From assembly GCF_040581415.1 (NCBI RefSeq), contig NZ_CP114014.1, positions 1,364,001 to 1,428,000 of the forward strand: a stretch of 64,000 nucleotides of DNA, in the 5' to 3' direction. The DNA comes from Paraconexibacter sp040581415 (GTDB lineage: Bacteria; Actinomycetota; Thermoleophilia; Solirubrobacterales; Solirubrobacteraceae). How positions within the stretch are numbered: position 1 is the stretch's first letter; every line of letters begins with the position of its first letter. The position numbers and the translations under genes were made by a program. Shown here piece by piece: positions 1-8,663 of the stretch. Under the pieces are notes generated by a model, which ran no database searches, was not told the origin of the DNA, and was given only the letters and a program-made list of their open reading frames with translations.

Positions 1-99
1 GGACCTGGCGGCCGAGGCGGCCAGGGTGGCGGCGGACGCGGCGGCCAGGGTGGCGGCGGACGTCCCGGCGGCGGCTACGGCGGCGGAGGTGGCCGGTAA
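1..99 (+). CDS. rpsC: 30S ribosomal protein S3, C-terminal end (partial)
   Basis: Only the last 32 codons are present; the gene enters from the left edge and stops with TAA at 97-99. The visible tail is almost pure Gly with Arg and Gln (GGRGGQ-like repeats) and ends in GGGR. Position directly before rplP and the TAATG overlap identify it as S3, which binds the head of the 30S subunit near the mRNA entry site. The S3 core is off-window, so identity rests on gene order. Gly/Arg-rich tails on S3 occur in some actinobacteria; their role is unknown. Confidence 0.8.
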   Translation, partial: GPGGRGGQGGGGRGGQGGGGRPGGGYGGGGGR

Positions 100-515
100 T
101 GCTCGCTCCTAAGCGCGTGAAGCACCGCAAGGTGCACCGCGGTCGCAAGGCCGGCCTCAGCCGTGCCCAGACGACCGTGCAGTTCGGCGACTACGGCCTC
201 AAGGTCCTGGACGCCGGCTGGCTCACCAACCGCCAGATCGAAGCGGCTCGTATCGCGATGACCCGCAAGATCAAGCGTGGCGGCAAGGTCTGGATCAACT
301 GCTTCCCGGACAAGTCGGTCACGAAGAAGCCCGCCGAGACCCGCATGGGCTCCGGTAAGGGCTCGCCCGAGGGCTGGGTCGCGGTCGTCAAGCCGGGCCG
401 CGTGGTCTTCGAGCTCGCCGGCGTGCCGGAGCCGCTGGCCCGTGAGGCGATGCGCCTCGCCGGTCGCAAGCTTCCGGTCCGCACCAAGTTCGTGCTCCGA
501 GAGGACGGCCAGTGA
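99..515 (+). CDS. rplP: 50S ribosomal protein L16
   Basis: 138 residues, the usual L16 length, starting MLAPKRVKHRK and containing the conserved GRKAG and GKGSPEGWVA stretches. L16 sits near the peptidyl-transferase centre and the A-site tRNA of the 50S subunit. The ATG overlaps the rpsC stop (TAATG), and its own TGA overlaps the rpmC start, so it is translationally coupled on both sides within the S10 operon. Confidence 0.97.
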   Translation: MLAPKRVKHRKVHRGRKAGLSRAQTTVQFGDYGLKVLDAGWLTNRQIEAARIAMTRKIKRGGKVWINCFPDKSVTKKPAETRMGSGKGSPEGWVAVVKPGRVVFELAGVPEPLAREAMRLAGRKLPVRTKFVLREDGQ

Positions 516-721
516 TGGATACCAAGGCACTCCGCGACCTCGACGACGCCGAGGTCATCAAGCAGGTCAAGACGGCGCGCCGAGAGGTCTTCGGCCTGCG
601 CTTCCAGCACGCCACCGGCGAGCTGGAGAACACCGCGGGCCTCCGCAGCGCGAAGCGCGATCTGGCCCGTGCCCTCACGGTCGCGCGTCAGCGCGGCCTC
701 GACGAGAACACGAAGGCGTAG
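515..721 (+). CDS. rpmC: 50S ribosomal protein L29
   Basis: 68 residues from ATG 515 (TGATG overlap with rplP); a GTG three bases upstream would add one Met-equivalent codon but ATG is preferred. The helical pattern with EVFGLRFQ and a basic centre is typical of L29, which lies at the polypeptide exit tunnel and contributes to docking of trigger factor and SRP. It sits between rplP and rpsQ as in most bacteria. Confidence 0.95.
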   Translation: MDTKALRDLDDAEVIKQVKTARREVFGLRFQHATGELENTAGLRSAKRDLARALTVARQRGLDENTKA

Positions 722-723
722 AG

Positions 724-1263
724 ATGGCTGACGAGACCCCCGAGACCCCCGAGAACGAGACGCCCGAGGCGGCCGCCGCCCCGGAGCCCGCCGCCAAGGC
801 GGAGCCCGTCGTCCAGCTCACCCCCAAGGAGCGCAAGGCCGCGGCCCGCGCCCGTCGCGGCAAGCGCCGTGGTGCGACGCCCGAGGAGCGTGCCGAGGCG
901 CGCGCCAAGAAGGCCGTCGCCCGCCGTCGCCGCCGCGAGCAGGAGCGCGAGAAGGCGAAGGCCGCCAAGGCCGCCGCTCCGCCCGTCGAGCAGGCCGTCG
1001 CCGCGCCGAAGGGCACCGGCAAGCCGAAGGTGCGCCAGGGCATCGTCACGTCCGACAAGGGCGACAAGACGATCACCGTCAGCATCGACGACGCCCGCCG
1101 GCACCGGAAGTACCAGAAGATCGTCCGCTCGACGCACAAGCTCCACGCGCACGACGAGAAGAACGACGCCGGCACCGGCGATCTCGTCCGCGTGATCGAG
1201 TGCCGTCCCATGAGCGCCACCAAGCGTTGGCGCCTCGATGAAGTGCTGGAGCGTGCGAAGTGA
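724..1263 (+). CDS. rpsQ: 30S ribosomal protein S17 with long N-terminal extension
   Basis: 179 residues, about twice the usual 80-90. The S17 OB-fold is in the last 85 residues (KVRQGIVTSDKGDKTITV, then HKLHAHDEKNDAGTGDLV and a final KRWRLDEVLE). The first ~95 residues are low complexity: acidic/Ala-Pro at 1-35, then Lys/Arg/Ala/Glu-rich and probably helical. ATG 724 is two bases after the rpmC stop, and no other start gives better coupling, so the extension looks real. S17 binds 16S rRNA early in 30S assembly. The extension is lineage-specific with unknown role. Confidence 0.93.
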   Translation: MADETPETPENETPEAAAAPEPAAKAEPVVQLTPKERKAAARARRGKRRGATPEERAEARAKKAVARRRRREQEREKAKAAKAAAPPVEQAVAAPKGTGKPKVRQGIVTSDKGDKTITVSIDDARRHRKYQKIVRSTHKLHAHDEKNDAGTGDLVRVIECRPMSATKRWRLDEVLERAK

Positions 1264-1628
1264 TCCAGACCGAGACCCGTCTCCGTGTCGCCGACAACAC
1301 CGGCGCCAAGGAGATCCTCTGCATCCGCGTGAACGGCGGCTCCCGTCGTCGCTACGCCGGCGTGGGGGACATCATCACCGCGACGGTCAAGCAGGCCGCG
1401 CCCCAGGGCACGGTCAAGAAGGGCGAGGTCGTCAAGGCCGTCGTCGTCCGGACGAAGAAGTCGTTCGGCCGTGAGGACGGCACGTACATCGCCTTCGACG
1501 AGAACGCCGCGGTCATCATCGACGCGTCGAACAACCCGCGCGGGACGCGCATCTTCGGCCCGGTTGCCCGCGAGCTCCGCGATCGCAACTTCATGAAGAT
1601 CGTCTCGCTCGCCCCGGAGGTGCTCTGA
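1260..1628 (+). CDS. rplN: 50S ribosomal protein L14
   Basis: 122 residues beginning MIQTETRLRVADNTGAKE, the canonical L14 N-terminus, from a GTG start in a GTGA overlap with rpsQ. L14 binds 23S rRNA next to L19 and forms part of an intersubunit bridge. The length is exactly that of the family and no anomalies are seen. Confidence 0.97.
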   Translation: MIQTETRLRVADNTGAKEILCIRVNGGSRRRYAGVGDIITATVKQAAPQGTVKKGEVVKAVVVRTKKSFGREDGTYIAFDENAAVIIDASNNPRGTRIFGPVARELRDRNFMKIVSLAPEVL

Positions 1629-1631
1629 CCC

Positions 1632-1961
1632 ATGGCCGCCCTGAAGATCCGCAGCGGTGACGACGTCATCGTCATCAGCGGCAAGGACCGCGGCAAGACC
1701 GGCAAGGTCTTGCGCGTCGACCCGAAGAAGAACCGGGTCTACGTCGAGGGGATGAACATCATCAAGCGCCACCAGCGCCCCACGCAGTCGACGGACCCGG
1801 TGAAGGCCGCCGGTGGCGTCGTCGAGAAGGAAGCACCGATCCACATCTCCAACGTCCAGCTCATCGACCCGAAGAGCAAGAAGCCGACCCGCGTCGGCAT
1901 CTCCCGCGACGGTGGCACGCGCAACCGTGTCGCCAAGCGCTCGGGCGAGAAGCTCGACTGA
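1632..1961 (+). CDS. rplX: 50S ribosomal protein L24
   Basis: 109 residues with the KOW motif near the N-terminus (IRSGDDVIVISGKDRGKTG) and the L24 signature NIIKRHQRPTQ. L24 initiates 50S assembly and lies near the tunnel exit. It starts 3 bases after rplN and is followed after 13 bases by rplE. Confidence 0.96.
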   Translation: MAALKIRSGDDVIVISGKDRGKTGKVLRVDPKKNRVYVEGMNIIKRHQRPTQSTDPVKAAGGVVEKEAPIHISNVQLIDPKSKKPTRVGISRDGGTRNRVAKRSGEKLD

Positions 1962-1974
1962 GCCCGGTTACAGA

Positions 1975-2571
1975 ATGTCCCAAACTCTCACGAACGCCCG
2001 CCTCAAGCAGCGCTACCTGGACGAGATCCAGCCGGCCCTGATCGAGCGCTTCGGCTACACGACGCCGATGATGGCGCCCAAGCTGGTCAAGGTCACCCTG
2101 AACATGGGGCTCGGCGAGGCCAAGCAGGACAACAAGCAGTTCGCGGCCGCCGTCGAGCAGCTCGCGACGATCGCCGGCCAGAAGCCGAACACGCGCCTGG
2201 CCCGCAAGTCGATCGCGCAGTTCAAGGTCCGCGAGGGCATGCCCGTCGGCGCGTCGGTGACGCTGCGCCGCGAGCGCGCCTACGAGTTCATCGACCGGCT
2301 GACGTCCGTCGCGCTCCCGCGCGTGCGTGACTTCCGCGGGCTGAAGTTCACGTCCTTCGACGGGCGCGGCAACTACTCGATGGGCATCAAGGAGCAGACG
2401 ATCTTCCCGGAGATCGACTACGACGCAATCGATGCGGTCCGTGGCCTCGACGTCACGATCACCACCACCGCCAAGACCGATGCCGAGGCGTACGCGCTGC
2501 TCGAGGCCTTCGGCTTCCCGTTCACCAAGGACGGGAACCCCTACATCACCGCCGAAACCACGGAGGCCTGA
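1975..2571 (+). CDS. rplE: 50S ribosomal protein L5
   Basis: 198 residues from ATG 1975 (MSQTLTNARLKQRY). Conserved L5 segments NMGLGEA, ARKSIAQFKVREGMPVG and GRGNYSMGIKEQ are present. L5 binds 5S rRNA and contacts P-site tRNA. The frame is open upstream, but this start is 13 bases after rplX and gives the family length. Confidence 0.96.
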   Translation: MSQTLTNARLKQRYLDEIQPALIERFGYTTPMMAPKLVKVTLNMGLGEAKQDNKQFAAAVEQLATIAGQKPNTRLARKSIAQFKVREGMPVGASVTLRRERAYEFIDRLTSVALPRVRDFRGLKFTSFDGRGNYSMGIKEQTIFPEIDYDAIDAVRGLDVTITTTAKTDAEAYALLEAFGFPFTKDGNPYITAETTEA

Positions 2572-2577
2572 CGCACC

Positions 2578-2763
2578 ATGGCCAAGACGTCCCAGCGCGT
2601 GAAGCAGGCGCGCGGATCCAAGTTCTCCACCCGGGAGTACACCCGGTGCCGCCGTTGTGGCCGCGCCCGCTCCGTGTACCGCAAGTTCGGCCTGTGCCGC
2701 ATCTGCCTGCGCGAGATGGCCCACAACGGCTACATCCCCGGCATGACGAAGAGCAGTTGGTGA
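2578..2763 (+). CDS. rpsN: 30S ribosomal protein S14, zinc-binding type Z
   Basis: 61 residues, the short zinc-dependent S14 form. Two CxxC pairs (CRRCG and CRIC) make a zinc ribbon. S14 is needed for head assembly of the 30S subunit. Many actinobacteria also encode a zinc-free long S14 elsewhere under zinc-uptake control; only the zinc form lies here, in the normal place between rplE and rpsH. Confidence 0.96.
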   Translation: MAKTSQRVKQARGSKFSTREYTRCRRCGRARSVYRKFGLCRICLREMAHNGYIPGMTKSSW

Positions 2764-2767
2764 TCAC

Positions 2768-3175
2768 ATGTCGATGACCGACCCCATCGCCGACTTCCTG
2801 ACCCGTATCCGCAACGCCATCCGCGCGTCGCACGAGACGGTCGACATCCCGGCGTCCACCTTCAAGAAGGAGCTCGCGAAGATCCTCAAGGAGCAGGGCT
2901 ACATCCTGTCCTGGGAGGAGATCGCGCCGACGCCCGACCGTCCGGCGGAGCTCATTCGCATCCAGCTCAAGTACACCGACGATCGCCGCTCGGCCATCTC
3001 CGGCCTGAAGCGTGTCTCCCGTCCCGGCCAGCGGTTCTACGCGCCCAGCGCGCGTCTGCCGAAGGTCCAGGGCGGCATGGGCACCGCGATCATCTCGACG
3101 TCCAAGGGCGTCATGACCGGTCACGACGCGCGTAAAGCGGGCGTCGGTGGCGAGGTCGTGGCCCATGTCTGGTAG
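2768..3175 (+). CDS. rpsH: 30S ribosomal protein S8
   Basis: 135 residues, MSMTDPIADFLTRIRNA at the start and GLKRVSRPG plus ISTSKGVMT at the C-terminal rRNA-binding half, all typical of S8. S8 binds the central domain of 16S rRNA and in other bacteria autoregulates the spc operon. A second ATG at 2774 (MTDPIAD) is an equally plausible start; GGTGA at the end of rpsN can serve as its ribosome binding site. Confidence 0.96.
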   Translation: MSMTDPIADFLTRIRNAIRASHETVDIPASTFKKELAKILKEQGYILSWEEIAPTPDRPAELIRIQLKYTDDRRSAISGLKRVSRPGQRFYAPSARLPKVQGGMGTAIISTSKGVMTGHDARKAGVGGEVVAHVW

Positions 3176-3182
3176 GTAGACC

Positions 3183-3716
3183 ATGTCCCGTATCGGTCGT
3201 AAGCCCATTCCCGTCCCGGCCTCCGTGTCGATCTCGATCGAGCCTGAGCTCGTGACGGTCAACGGACCCAAGGGCGAGCTCCAGGAGCGCATCCATCGCG
3301 ACATGACCGTCGCGCACGAGGGTGACGAGCTGATCGTCACCCGCCCGACGGATCGCGGCGAGCATCGTGCCCTGCACGGTCTCACGCGGTCGCTCGTCGC
3401 CAACATGGTGGAAGGCGTCACCACGGGGTTCACCAAGACCCTCGAGATCCAGGGCGTCGGGTACCGCGCGGTGCTGAAGGGCAAGGACCTCGAGCTCGCG
3501 CTCGGGTACTCGCACCCCATCAGCATCCCGGCGCCGGACGGCATCGAGTTCGAGGTCCCGGTCCCCACGCGCATCGTCGTGAAGGGTGCCTCCAAGCAGG
3601 TCGTCGGTGAGACGGCCGCACTGATCCGCAAGCAGCGCAAGCCGGAGCCCTACAAGGGCAAGGGCGTGCGGTACGAGGGCGAGTACGTCGCCCGGAAGGT
3701 CGGTAAGCGCGCATGA
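3183..3716 (+). CDS. rplF: 50S ribosomal protein L6
   Basis: 177 residues beginning MSRIGRKPIPVP with the duplicated L6 fold and the C-terminal signature KPEPYKGKGVRYEGEYV. L6 binds 23S rRNA near the sarcin-ricin loop. Its TGA overlaps the rplR start (ATGA), showing translational coupling. Confidence 0.97.
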   Translation: MSRIGRKPIPVPASVSISIEPELVTVNGPKGELQERIHRDMTVAHEGDELIVTRPTDRGEHRALHGLTRSLVANMVEGVTTGFTKTLEIQGVGYRAVLKGKDLELALGYSHPISIPAPDGIEFEVPVPTRIVVKGASKQVVGETAALIRKQRKPEPYKGKGVRYEGEYVARKVGKRA

Positions 3717-4062
3717 GCGTCGTCACCAAGCCTGCGCGGCGCCTCAAGCGCCGCCGTCGCGTCCGCGCGAAGATCACGGGGTCGGACGTCCGTCCCCGCA
3801 TCTCCGTGTTCCGCTCCAACAAGGGCATCAGCGCCCAGCTCGTCGACGACGTCGCGGGCGTCACGCTCGCCTCGGTCCAGTGGACCGAGGACGCGTTGCG
3901 CACGCTGCCGAAGATGGAGCAGGCCACCGAGGCCGGCAAGGTCCTTGCGGACCGGGCCAAGGCCAAGGGCATCGAGTCGGCGGTCTTCGACCGTGGCGGC
4001 TACCAGTACCACGGCCGTGTCAAGGCGTTCGCCGAGGGCGTTCGCGAAGGAGGATTGACGGT

Positions 4063-4066
<4 letters not shown>
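3713..4066 (+). CDS. rplR: 50S ribosomal protein L18
   Basis: 117 residues with RRLKRRRRVRAKITG, PRISVFRSNKGI and the C-terminal FDRGGYQYHGRVKAFAEG, the L18 hallmark for binding 5S rRNA. Four-base ATGA overlaps link it to rplF upstream and rpsE downstream. A strong AGGAGG-like site (4049-4055) precedes rpsE. Confidence 0.97.
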
Positions 4067-4868
<802 letters not shown>

Positions 4869-4872
<4 letters not shown>

Positions 4873-5051
4873 GCGACTACAAGGTCACGCAGACGAAGTC
4901 CAAGAACGGCTCCGACCAGAAGCAGCTCGACACGCTGAGGTCCCTGGGCCTCGGCAAGATCGGCAAGACGGTCGAGGTCAAGGACTCCCCCCAGGCGCGG
5001 GGCATGCTGCACCGCGTCCGTCACCTCGTGAAGGTGGAGAACAATGGCTGA
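4869..5051 (+). CDS. rpmD: 50S ribosomal protein L30
   Basis: 60 residues, the size of bacterial L30, with KVTQTKSKNGSDQKQLDTLRSLGL and the C-terminal GMLHRVRHLVKV motif. It starts in an ATGA overlap with rpsE and its 3' end overlaps rplO by eight bases. L30 is a peripheral 50S protein. Confidence 0.96.
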
Positions 5052-5544
5052 ACCCACGTACGACCCCAAGGACGTCGGCCTGCACAACCTGCAGCCGGCC
5101 CCGGGCTCCCGCAAGCCCCGCAAGCGCGTCGGCCGCGGCCACGGCTCCGGCATGGGCAAGACCGCCGGCCGTGGCCAGGACGGTTACGGCTCGCGTTCGG
5201 GCGCCAAGGACCGCCAGCGGTTCGAGGGCGGCCAGATGCCGCTGCACATGCGGATGCGCAAGCTGCGCGGCCCGCACATGAAGAAGTCGATGCCGTTCGA
5301 GATGTTCCGCACGCACACGCAGGGCGTGAACATCCAGATGCTCGAGCGTCGCTTCGAGTCCGGTGCGGACGTGACGCTGGACGCCCTGAAGTCCGCCGGC
5401 CTCGCGAAGGCCAAGGACGTCCCGGTGAAGATCCTCGCGAAGGGATCCATCACCAAGCCGCTGAACGTGCACGCGCACAAGTTCAGCGCCGCCGCCAAGG
5501 AGGCCATCGAGGCCGCCGGCGGCACCTGCACGATCGTCGAGTGA
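5044..5544 (+). CDS. rplO: 50S ribosomal protein L15
   Basis: 166 residues. The N-terminal glycine/arginine-rich rRNA-binding arm (KRVGRGHGSGMGKTAGRG) and FEGGQMPLHMR are diagnostic of L15. The C-terminal globular part ends with AAKEAIEAAGGT. The family length is about 145-150; the extra residues are at the N-terminus (MAEPTYDPKDVG). A GC hairpin at 5549-5570 follows directly. Confidence 0.97.
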   Translation: MAEPTYDPKDVGLHNLQPAPGSRKPRKRVGRGHGSGMGKTAGRGQDGYGSRSGAKDRQRFEGGQMPLHMRMRKLRGPHMKKSMPFEMFRTHTQGVNIQMLERRFESGADVTLDALKSAGLAKAKDVPVKILAKGSITKPLNVHAHKFSAAAKEAIEAAGGTCTIVE

Positions 5545-5548
5545 GCCC

Positions 5549-5570
5549 GGGGCGCGCTGCGGCGCGCCCC
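5549..5570 (+). terminator. GC hairpin between rplO and secY
   Basis: GGGGCGCGC pairs perfectly with GCGCGCCCC around a TGCG loop (9-bp stem). No T-run follows (TCAACAGC), so it could be a U-less terminator, an attenuator, or an mRNA-processing or stability element that separates r-protein from secY expression. Confidence 0.4.
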
Positions 5571-5601
5571 TCAACAGCTCGTCGCTACTCTCTGGAACTC
5601 C

Positions 5602-6873
5602 ATGCTCTCCACGATCCTCAGTGCCTTCACCGTCGCGGAGATCCGCAAGAAGCTCGCCTTCACGGCGCTGATTCTCGCGCTCTACCGCGTCGGCTCCCAC
5701 GTCCCGGTCCCCGGCGTCGACATCGACGCGGTCCAGGAGGTCCAGGAGCAGTTCGGCAACGGCGGCGTCCTGAACCTGCTGAACACGTTCAGCGGCGGCG
5801 GCCTGAGCCGAATCGCGCTGTTCGCGCTCGGGATCATGCCGTACATCACGGCGTCGATCATCCTGCAGCTGCTGACGGTCGTCGTGCCGTCGCTGGAGAA
5901 GCTGCAGAAGGAGGGCGAGGTCGGGACGCAGCGCATCACGCAGTACACGCGCTACCTGACGGTCGGCCTCGCGTTCGCGCAGTCCATCGGCTACGTCTTC
6001 CTCTTCAAGAGCTTCTCGCCGAACGCCGGCACGCCGGTCATCCCGAACTTCGACGTCCCGCACGTCTTCCTCGTCGTGATGTCGCTGACGGCGGGCACGA
6101 TCCTGCTGATGTGGATGGGCGAGCTCATCACCCAGCGCGGCATCGGCAACGGCATCTCGCTGATGATCTTCGCGTCGATCGTCGCCGGCCTCCCGAACGG
6201 CCTGCAGGCCTGGTGGACGAGCCCGGACCAGGTCTTCCGCGTGATGATGCCGTTCATCGCCCTCGGCGTGATCGCGGCCATCGTCTTCATGCAGGAGGGG
6301 CAGCGGCGGATCCCGGTCCAGTACGCCAAGCGCGTCATCGGCCGCCGGATGAGCGGCGGCGGCCAGACCTACCTGCCGCTGCGGGTCAACATGGCCGGCG
6401 TCATCCCGGTCATCTTCGCGGCCTCGATCATGGCCTTCCCGCCCACCGTCGGTCAGCTGATCCAGCAGCCGTGGGCGCAGGACGTCGCGAACTTCTTCAG
6501 TCCCAGCAAGGCGCCGTACATCATCGGCGAGTCGATCATGATCATCATCTTCACCTACTTCTACACGGCGGTGACGTTCAACCCCGTGGATCAGGCCGAC
6601 AACCTGAAGAAGTACGGCGGCTTCATCCCGGGCGTCAGACCCGGACGGCCGACGGCCGAGTTCCTGGACCGCATCCTGGCCCGCCTGACGTTCCCCGGCG
6701 CGCTCTACCTGGCGGCGGTCGCGGCGTTCCCGACGATCCTCATCAACTCGACGCAGGCTAACTTCTTCTTCGGCGGGACCTCGCTCCTGATCGTCGTCGG
6801 CGTGGCTCTCGACACCATGAAGCAGCTCGAGGCCCAGCTGATGATGCGCAACTACGAGGGATTCCTGAAGTAA
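5602..6873 (+). CDS. secY: Protein translocase subunit SecY
   Basis: 423 residues with ten predicted membrane segments. Visible SecY features are the plug/TM2 region, GIMPYITASIILQLL (TM2 end), ITQRGIGNGISLMIFASIVAG and the cytoplasmic loop before LPLRVNMAGVIPVIFA. SecY forms the protein-conducting channel with SecE and SecG in the inner membrane. It starts 57 bases after rplO, past the hairpin, and is followed by adk after 16 bases, the standard spc-operon order. Confidence 0.97.
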   Translation: MLSTILSAFTVAEIRKKLAFTALILALYRVGSHVPVPGVDIDAVQEVQEQFGNGGVLNLLNTFSGGGLSRIALFALGIMPYITASIILQLLTVVVPSLEKLQKEGEVGTQRITQYTRYLTVGLAFAQSIGYVFLFKSFSPNAGTPVIPNFDVPHVFLVVMSLTAGTILLMWMGELITQRGIGNGISLMIFASIVAGLPNGLQAWWTSPDQVFRVMMPFIALGVIAAIVFMQEGQRRIPVQYAKRVIGRRMSGGGQTYLPLRVNMAGVIPVIFAASIMAFPPTVGQLIQQPWAQDVANFFSPSKAPYIIGESIMIIIFTYFYTAVTFNPVDQADNLKKYGGFIPGVRPGRPTAEFLDRILARLTFPGALYLAAVAAFPTILINSTQANFFFGGTSLLIVVGVALDTMKQLEAQLMMRNYEGFLK

Positions 6874-6889
6874 GTAGGGTCCAGCGACC

Positions 6890-7561
6890 GTGTCTGAGCT
6901 GAACCTCATCCTCCTGGGCCCGCCGGGCGCCGGGAAGGGCACCCAGGCCGTGCGCCTGGTCCAGGACTTCCCGATCGCGTCGATCTCGACCGGCGACATG
7001 CTCCGGGCCGCAGTCTCCGAGGGCACGCCGCTCGGGCTGAAGGCGAAGAGCTTCATGGACGCCGGCGGCCTCGTCCCGGACGACGTCATCATCGGCGTCG
7101 CGCTGGAGCGCCTGCGCGCCGACGACGTCCGCGACGGGTTCCTGCTGGACGGCTTCCCGCGCACCGTCGGCCAGGCCGACGCGCTCGAGCAGGACATGGA
7201 GGAGACCGGCCGGAAGATGACGGCCGTCCTCCTGATCGAGGTCGAGGACGAGGAGATCGTCCGCCGTGTCTCCGGTCGGCGGGTCTCGAAGTCCGGCCGC
7301 ACCTACCACGTCGAGTTCGACGCGCCGAAGCACGAGGGCCGCTGCGACATCGACGGCTCACCGCTGATCCAGCGCGAGGACGACAAGCCCGAGGTGGTGC
7401 GCGAGCGCCTCTCGGTCTACCACGAGCAGACGATGCCGCTCATCGAGTACTACGACGAGCGCGGGCTCCTGCGCCGCTTCGACGGCTCGCGCTCCCCGAC
7501 CGAGGTCCACGACCACATCCGGGCGACGGTCGCGACCCTGCGCCTCGAGGACGCGCTCTGA
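6890..7561 (+). CDS. adk: Adenylate kinase
   Basis: 223 residues from a GTG start. P-loop GPPGAGKGTQ near the N-terminus, DGFPRT, and a long-form LID domain ending in LIQREDD. Interconverts ATP + AMP and 2 ADP. In many Gram-positive and actinobacterial enzymes the LID carries four zinc-ligand cysteines; here the positions read SGRRVSKSGR and GRCDIDG, so only one Cys remains and zinc binding is unlikely (hydrogen-bonded LID instead). It sits between secY and map. Confidence 0.96.
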   Translation: MSELNLILLGPPGAGKGTQAVRLVQDFPIASISTGDMLRAAVSEGTPLGLKAKSFMDAGGLVPDDVIIGVALERLRADDVRDGFLLDGFPRTVGQADALEQDMEETGRKMTAVLLIEVEDEEIVRRVSGRRVSKSGRTYHVEFDAPKHEGRCDIDGSPLIQREDDKPEVVRERLSVYHEQTMPLIEYYDERGLLRRFDGSRSPTEVHDHIRATVATLRLEDAL

Positions 7562-7568
7562 GCGCGAC

Positions 7569-7585
7569 GCCCGGCGCCGCCGGGC
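7569..7585 (+). terminator. Short GC hairpin between adk and map
   Basis: GCCCGGC pairs with GCCGGGC around a GCC loop just after the adk stop. It is followed by CTTCGGTTT, only weakly T-rich. It may be a partial terminator or a stability hairpin; map starts 10 bases later. Confidence 0.35.
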
Positions 7586-7595
7586 CTTCGGTTTC

Positions 7596-8375
7596 ATGAT
7601 CATCCGCAAGTCGCCAGAAGAGATCGAGAAGATGGCCGCCGCCGGCGCCATCCACGCCCGGACGATGAAGCTCGTCGCGGGCAAGGTGCGCGAGGGTGTC
7701 AGCACCGCGGACCTCGACGCCGCAGCGGAGAAGTACATCCGCTCGCAAGGCGCGACGCCGGCCTTCAAGGGCTACCGGGGGTTCCCGGGATCGATCTGCG
7801 CGTCGCCGAACTCGATGGTCGTCCACGGGATCCCCGGGCCGTACCGCCTCGGTCGCGGGGACATCATCTCGGTCGACATCGGGGTCGTCTACGACGGCTG
7901 GGTCGCCGATGGCGCGGTCACCTTCGCCGTCGGCCCGATCACCCCGATCGCGCGCAAGCTGCTCGAGGTGACGGAGCGGTCGCTGTTCGCCGCCGTCGAG
8001 CAGTGCCGTCCCGGCAACCGGCTGGGGGACGTCTCCAACGCGGTGCAGACCGTCGTCGAGGCGGAGGGCCTCAGCGTCGTGCGCTCGCTCGTCGGGCACG
8101 GCATCGGGCGCGCCATGCACGAGGACCCGCAGATCCCGAACTACGGCGAGCCGGGCCGCGGCCCGAAGCTCGAGCCCGGGATGGTGCTGGCGGTGGAGCC
8201 GATGGTCAACGCCGGCCGGCACATGGTGCGGATGGGCGACGACGGCTGGTCGATCTACTCCCAGGACGGGTCGCTGGCCGCGCACTTCGAGTTCACCATC
8301 GCGGTCACGGAGGCGGGTCCCCGGATCCTGACCCCGTGGCACGAGGAGCTCGCCGTCGACCTCGCGGCGACGTAG
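7596..8375 (+). CDS. map: Methionine aminopeptidase, type I
   Basis: 259 residues, pita-bread fold of class Ia. Metal-ligand regions are visible: VVHGIPGPY (catalytic His), DIISVDIGVVYDGWVADGA (two Asp), GHGIGRAMHEDP (His), LAVEPMV (Glu) and FEFTIAVTE (Glu). Removes the initiator Met from nascent proteins. It lies directly after adk, as in the classical spc operon. The gene normally next, infA, is not found before rpmJ. Confidence 0.96.
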   Translation: MIIRKSPEEIEKMAAAGAIHARTMKLVAGKVREGVSTADLDAAAEKYIRSQGATPAFKGYRGFPGSICASPNSMVVHGIPGPYRLGRGDIISVDIGVVYDGWVADGAVTFAVGPITPIARKLLEVTERSLFAAVEQCRPGNRLGDVSNAVQTVVEAEGLSVVRSLVGHGIGRAMHEDPQIPNYGEPGRGPKLEPGMVLAVEPMVNAGRHMVRMGDDGWSIYSQDGSLAAHFEFTIAVTEAGPRILTPWHEELAVDLAAT

Positions 8376-8542
8376 CAGTCCCGTCGGACGGACTGGTCGC
8401 ACGGCGTCTTGCGTCCCAGCTTTGCTATCTTGACGAACCCGTGCGCGCTTGGGCATTCATGCGTGCGCGCCTCCGCGACTGGTAGCGGCAGCCTGCAGCG
8501 GCAGCCAGAGCCACGTCGCCGGAATAACAGCCGAAAGGGATC
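8376..8542 (+). other. Intergenic gap upstream of rpmJ, no infA
   Basis: 167 bases without a convincing gene. TTGACG at 8429-8434 followed 18 bases later by CATTCA is a possible but weak sigma-A promoter that could restart transcription for rpmJ-rpsM-rpsK-rpsD. No open frame resembles translation initiation factor IF-1, which usually lies here. GAAAGG at 8533-8538 is a fair ribosome binding site for rpmJ. Confidence 0.4.
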
Positions 8543-8656
8543 ATGAAAGTACGACCGTCGGTCAAGCCGATGTGTGAGAAGTGCAAGATCATCCGCCGCC
8601 ACGGCGCGGTTCTCGTGATCTGCCAGAACCCGCGTCACAAGCAGCGCCAGGGGTAA
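8543..8656 (+). CDS. rpmJ: 50S ribosomal protein L36, zinc-binding form
   Basis: 37 residues starting MKVRPSVKPMCEKCK, with C11xxC14, a third Cys (VICQNPRHKQRQG) and a His giving a CCCH zinc ribbon. This is the canonical short L36 that stabilises 23S rRNA domains in the 50S subunit. It stops with TAA eight bases before rpsM. The zinc-free C-minus paralogue, if any, lies elsewhere. Confidence 0.97.
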   Translation: MKVRPSVKPMCEKCKIIRRHGAVLVICQNPRHKQRQG

Positions 8657-8663
8657 ATAACGC

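Noticed and set aside
4978..7302. A 774-codon minus-strand frame across rpmD-secY-adk
   Set aside because: Lies wholly over well-identified plus-strand genes, with Arg/Asp/Glu-rich composition typical of antisense shadows in high-GC DNA.
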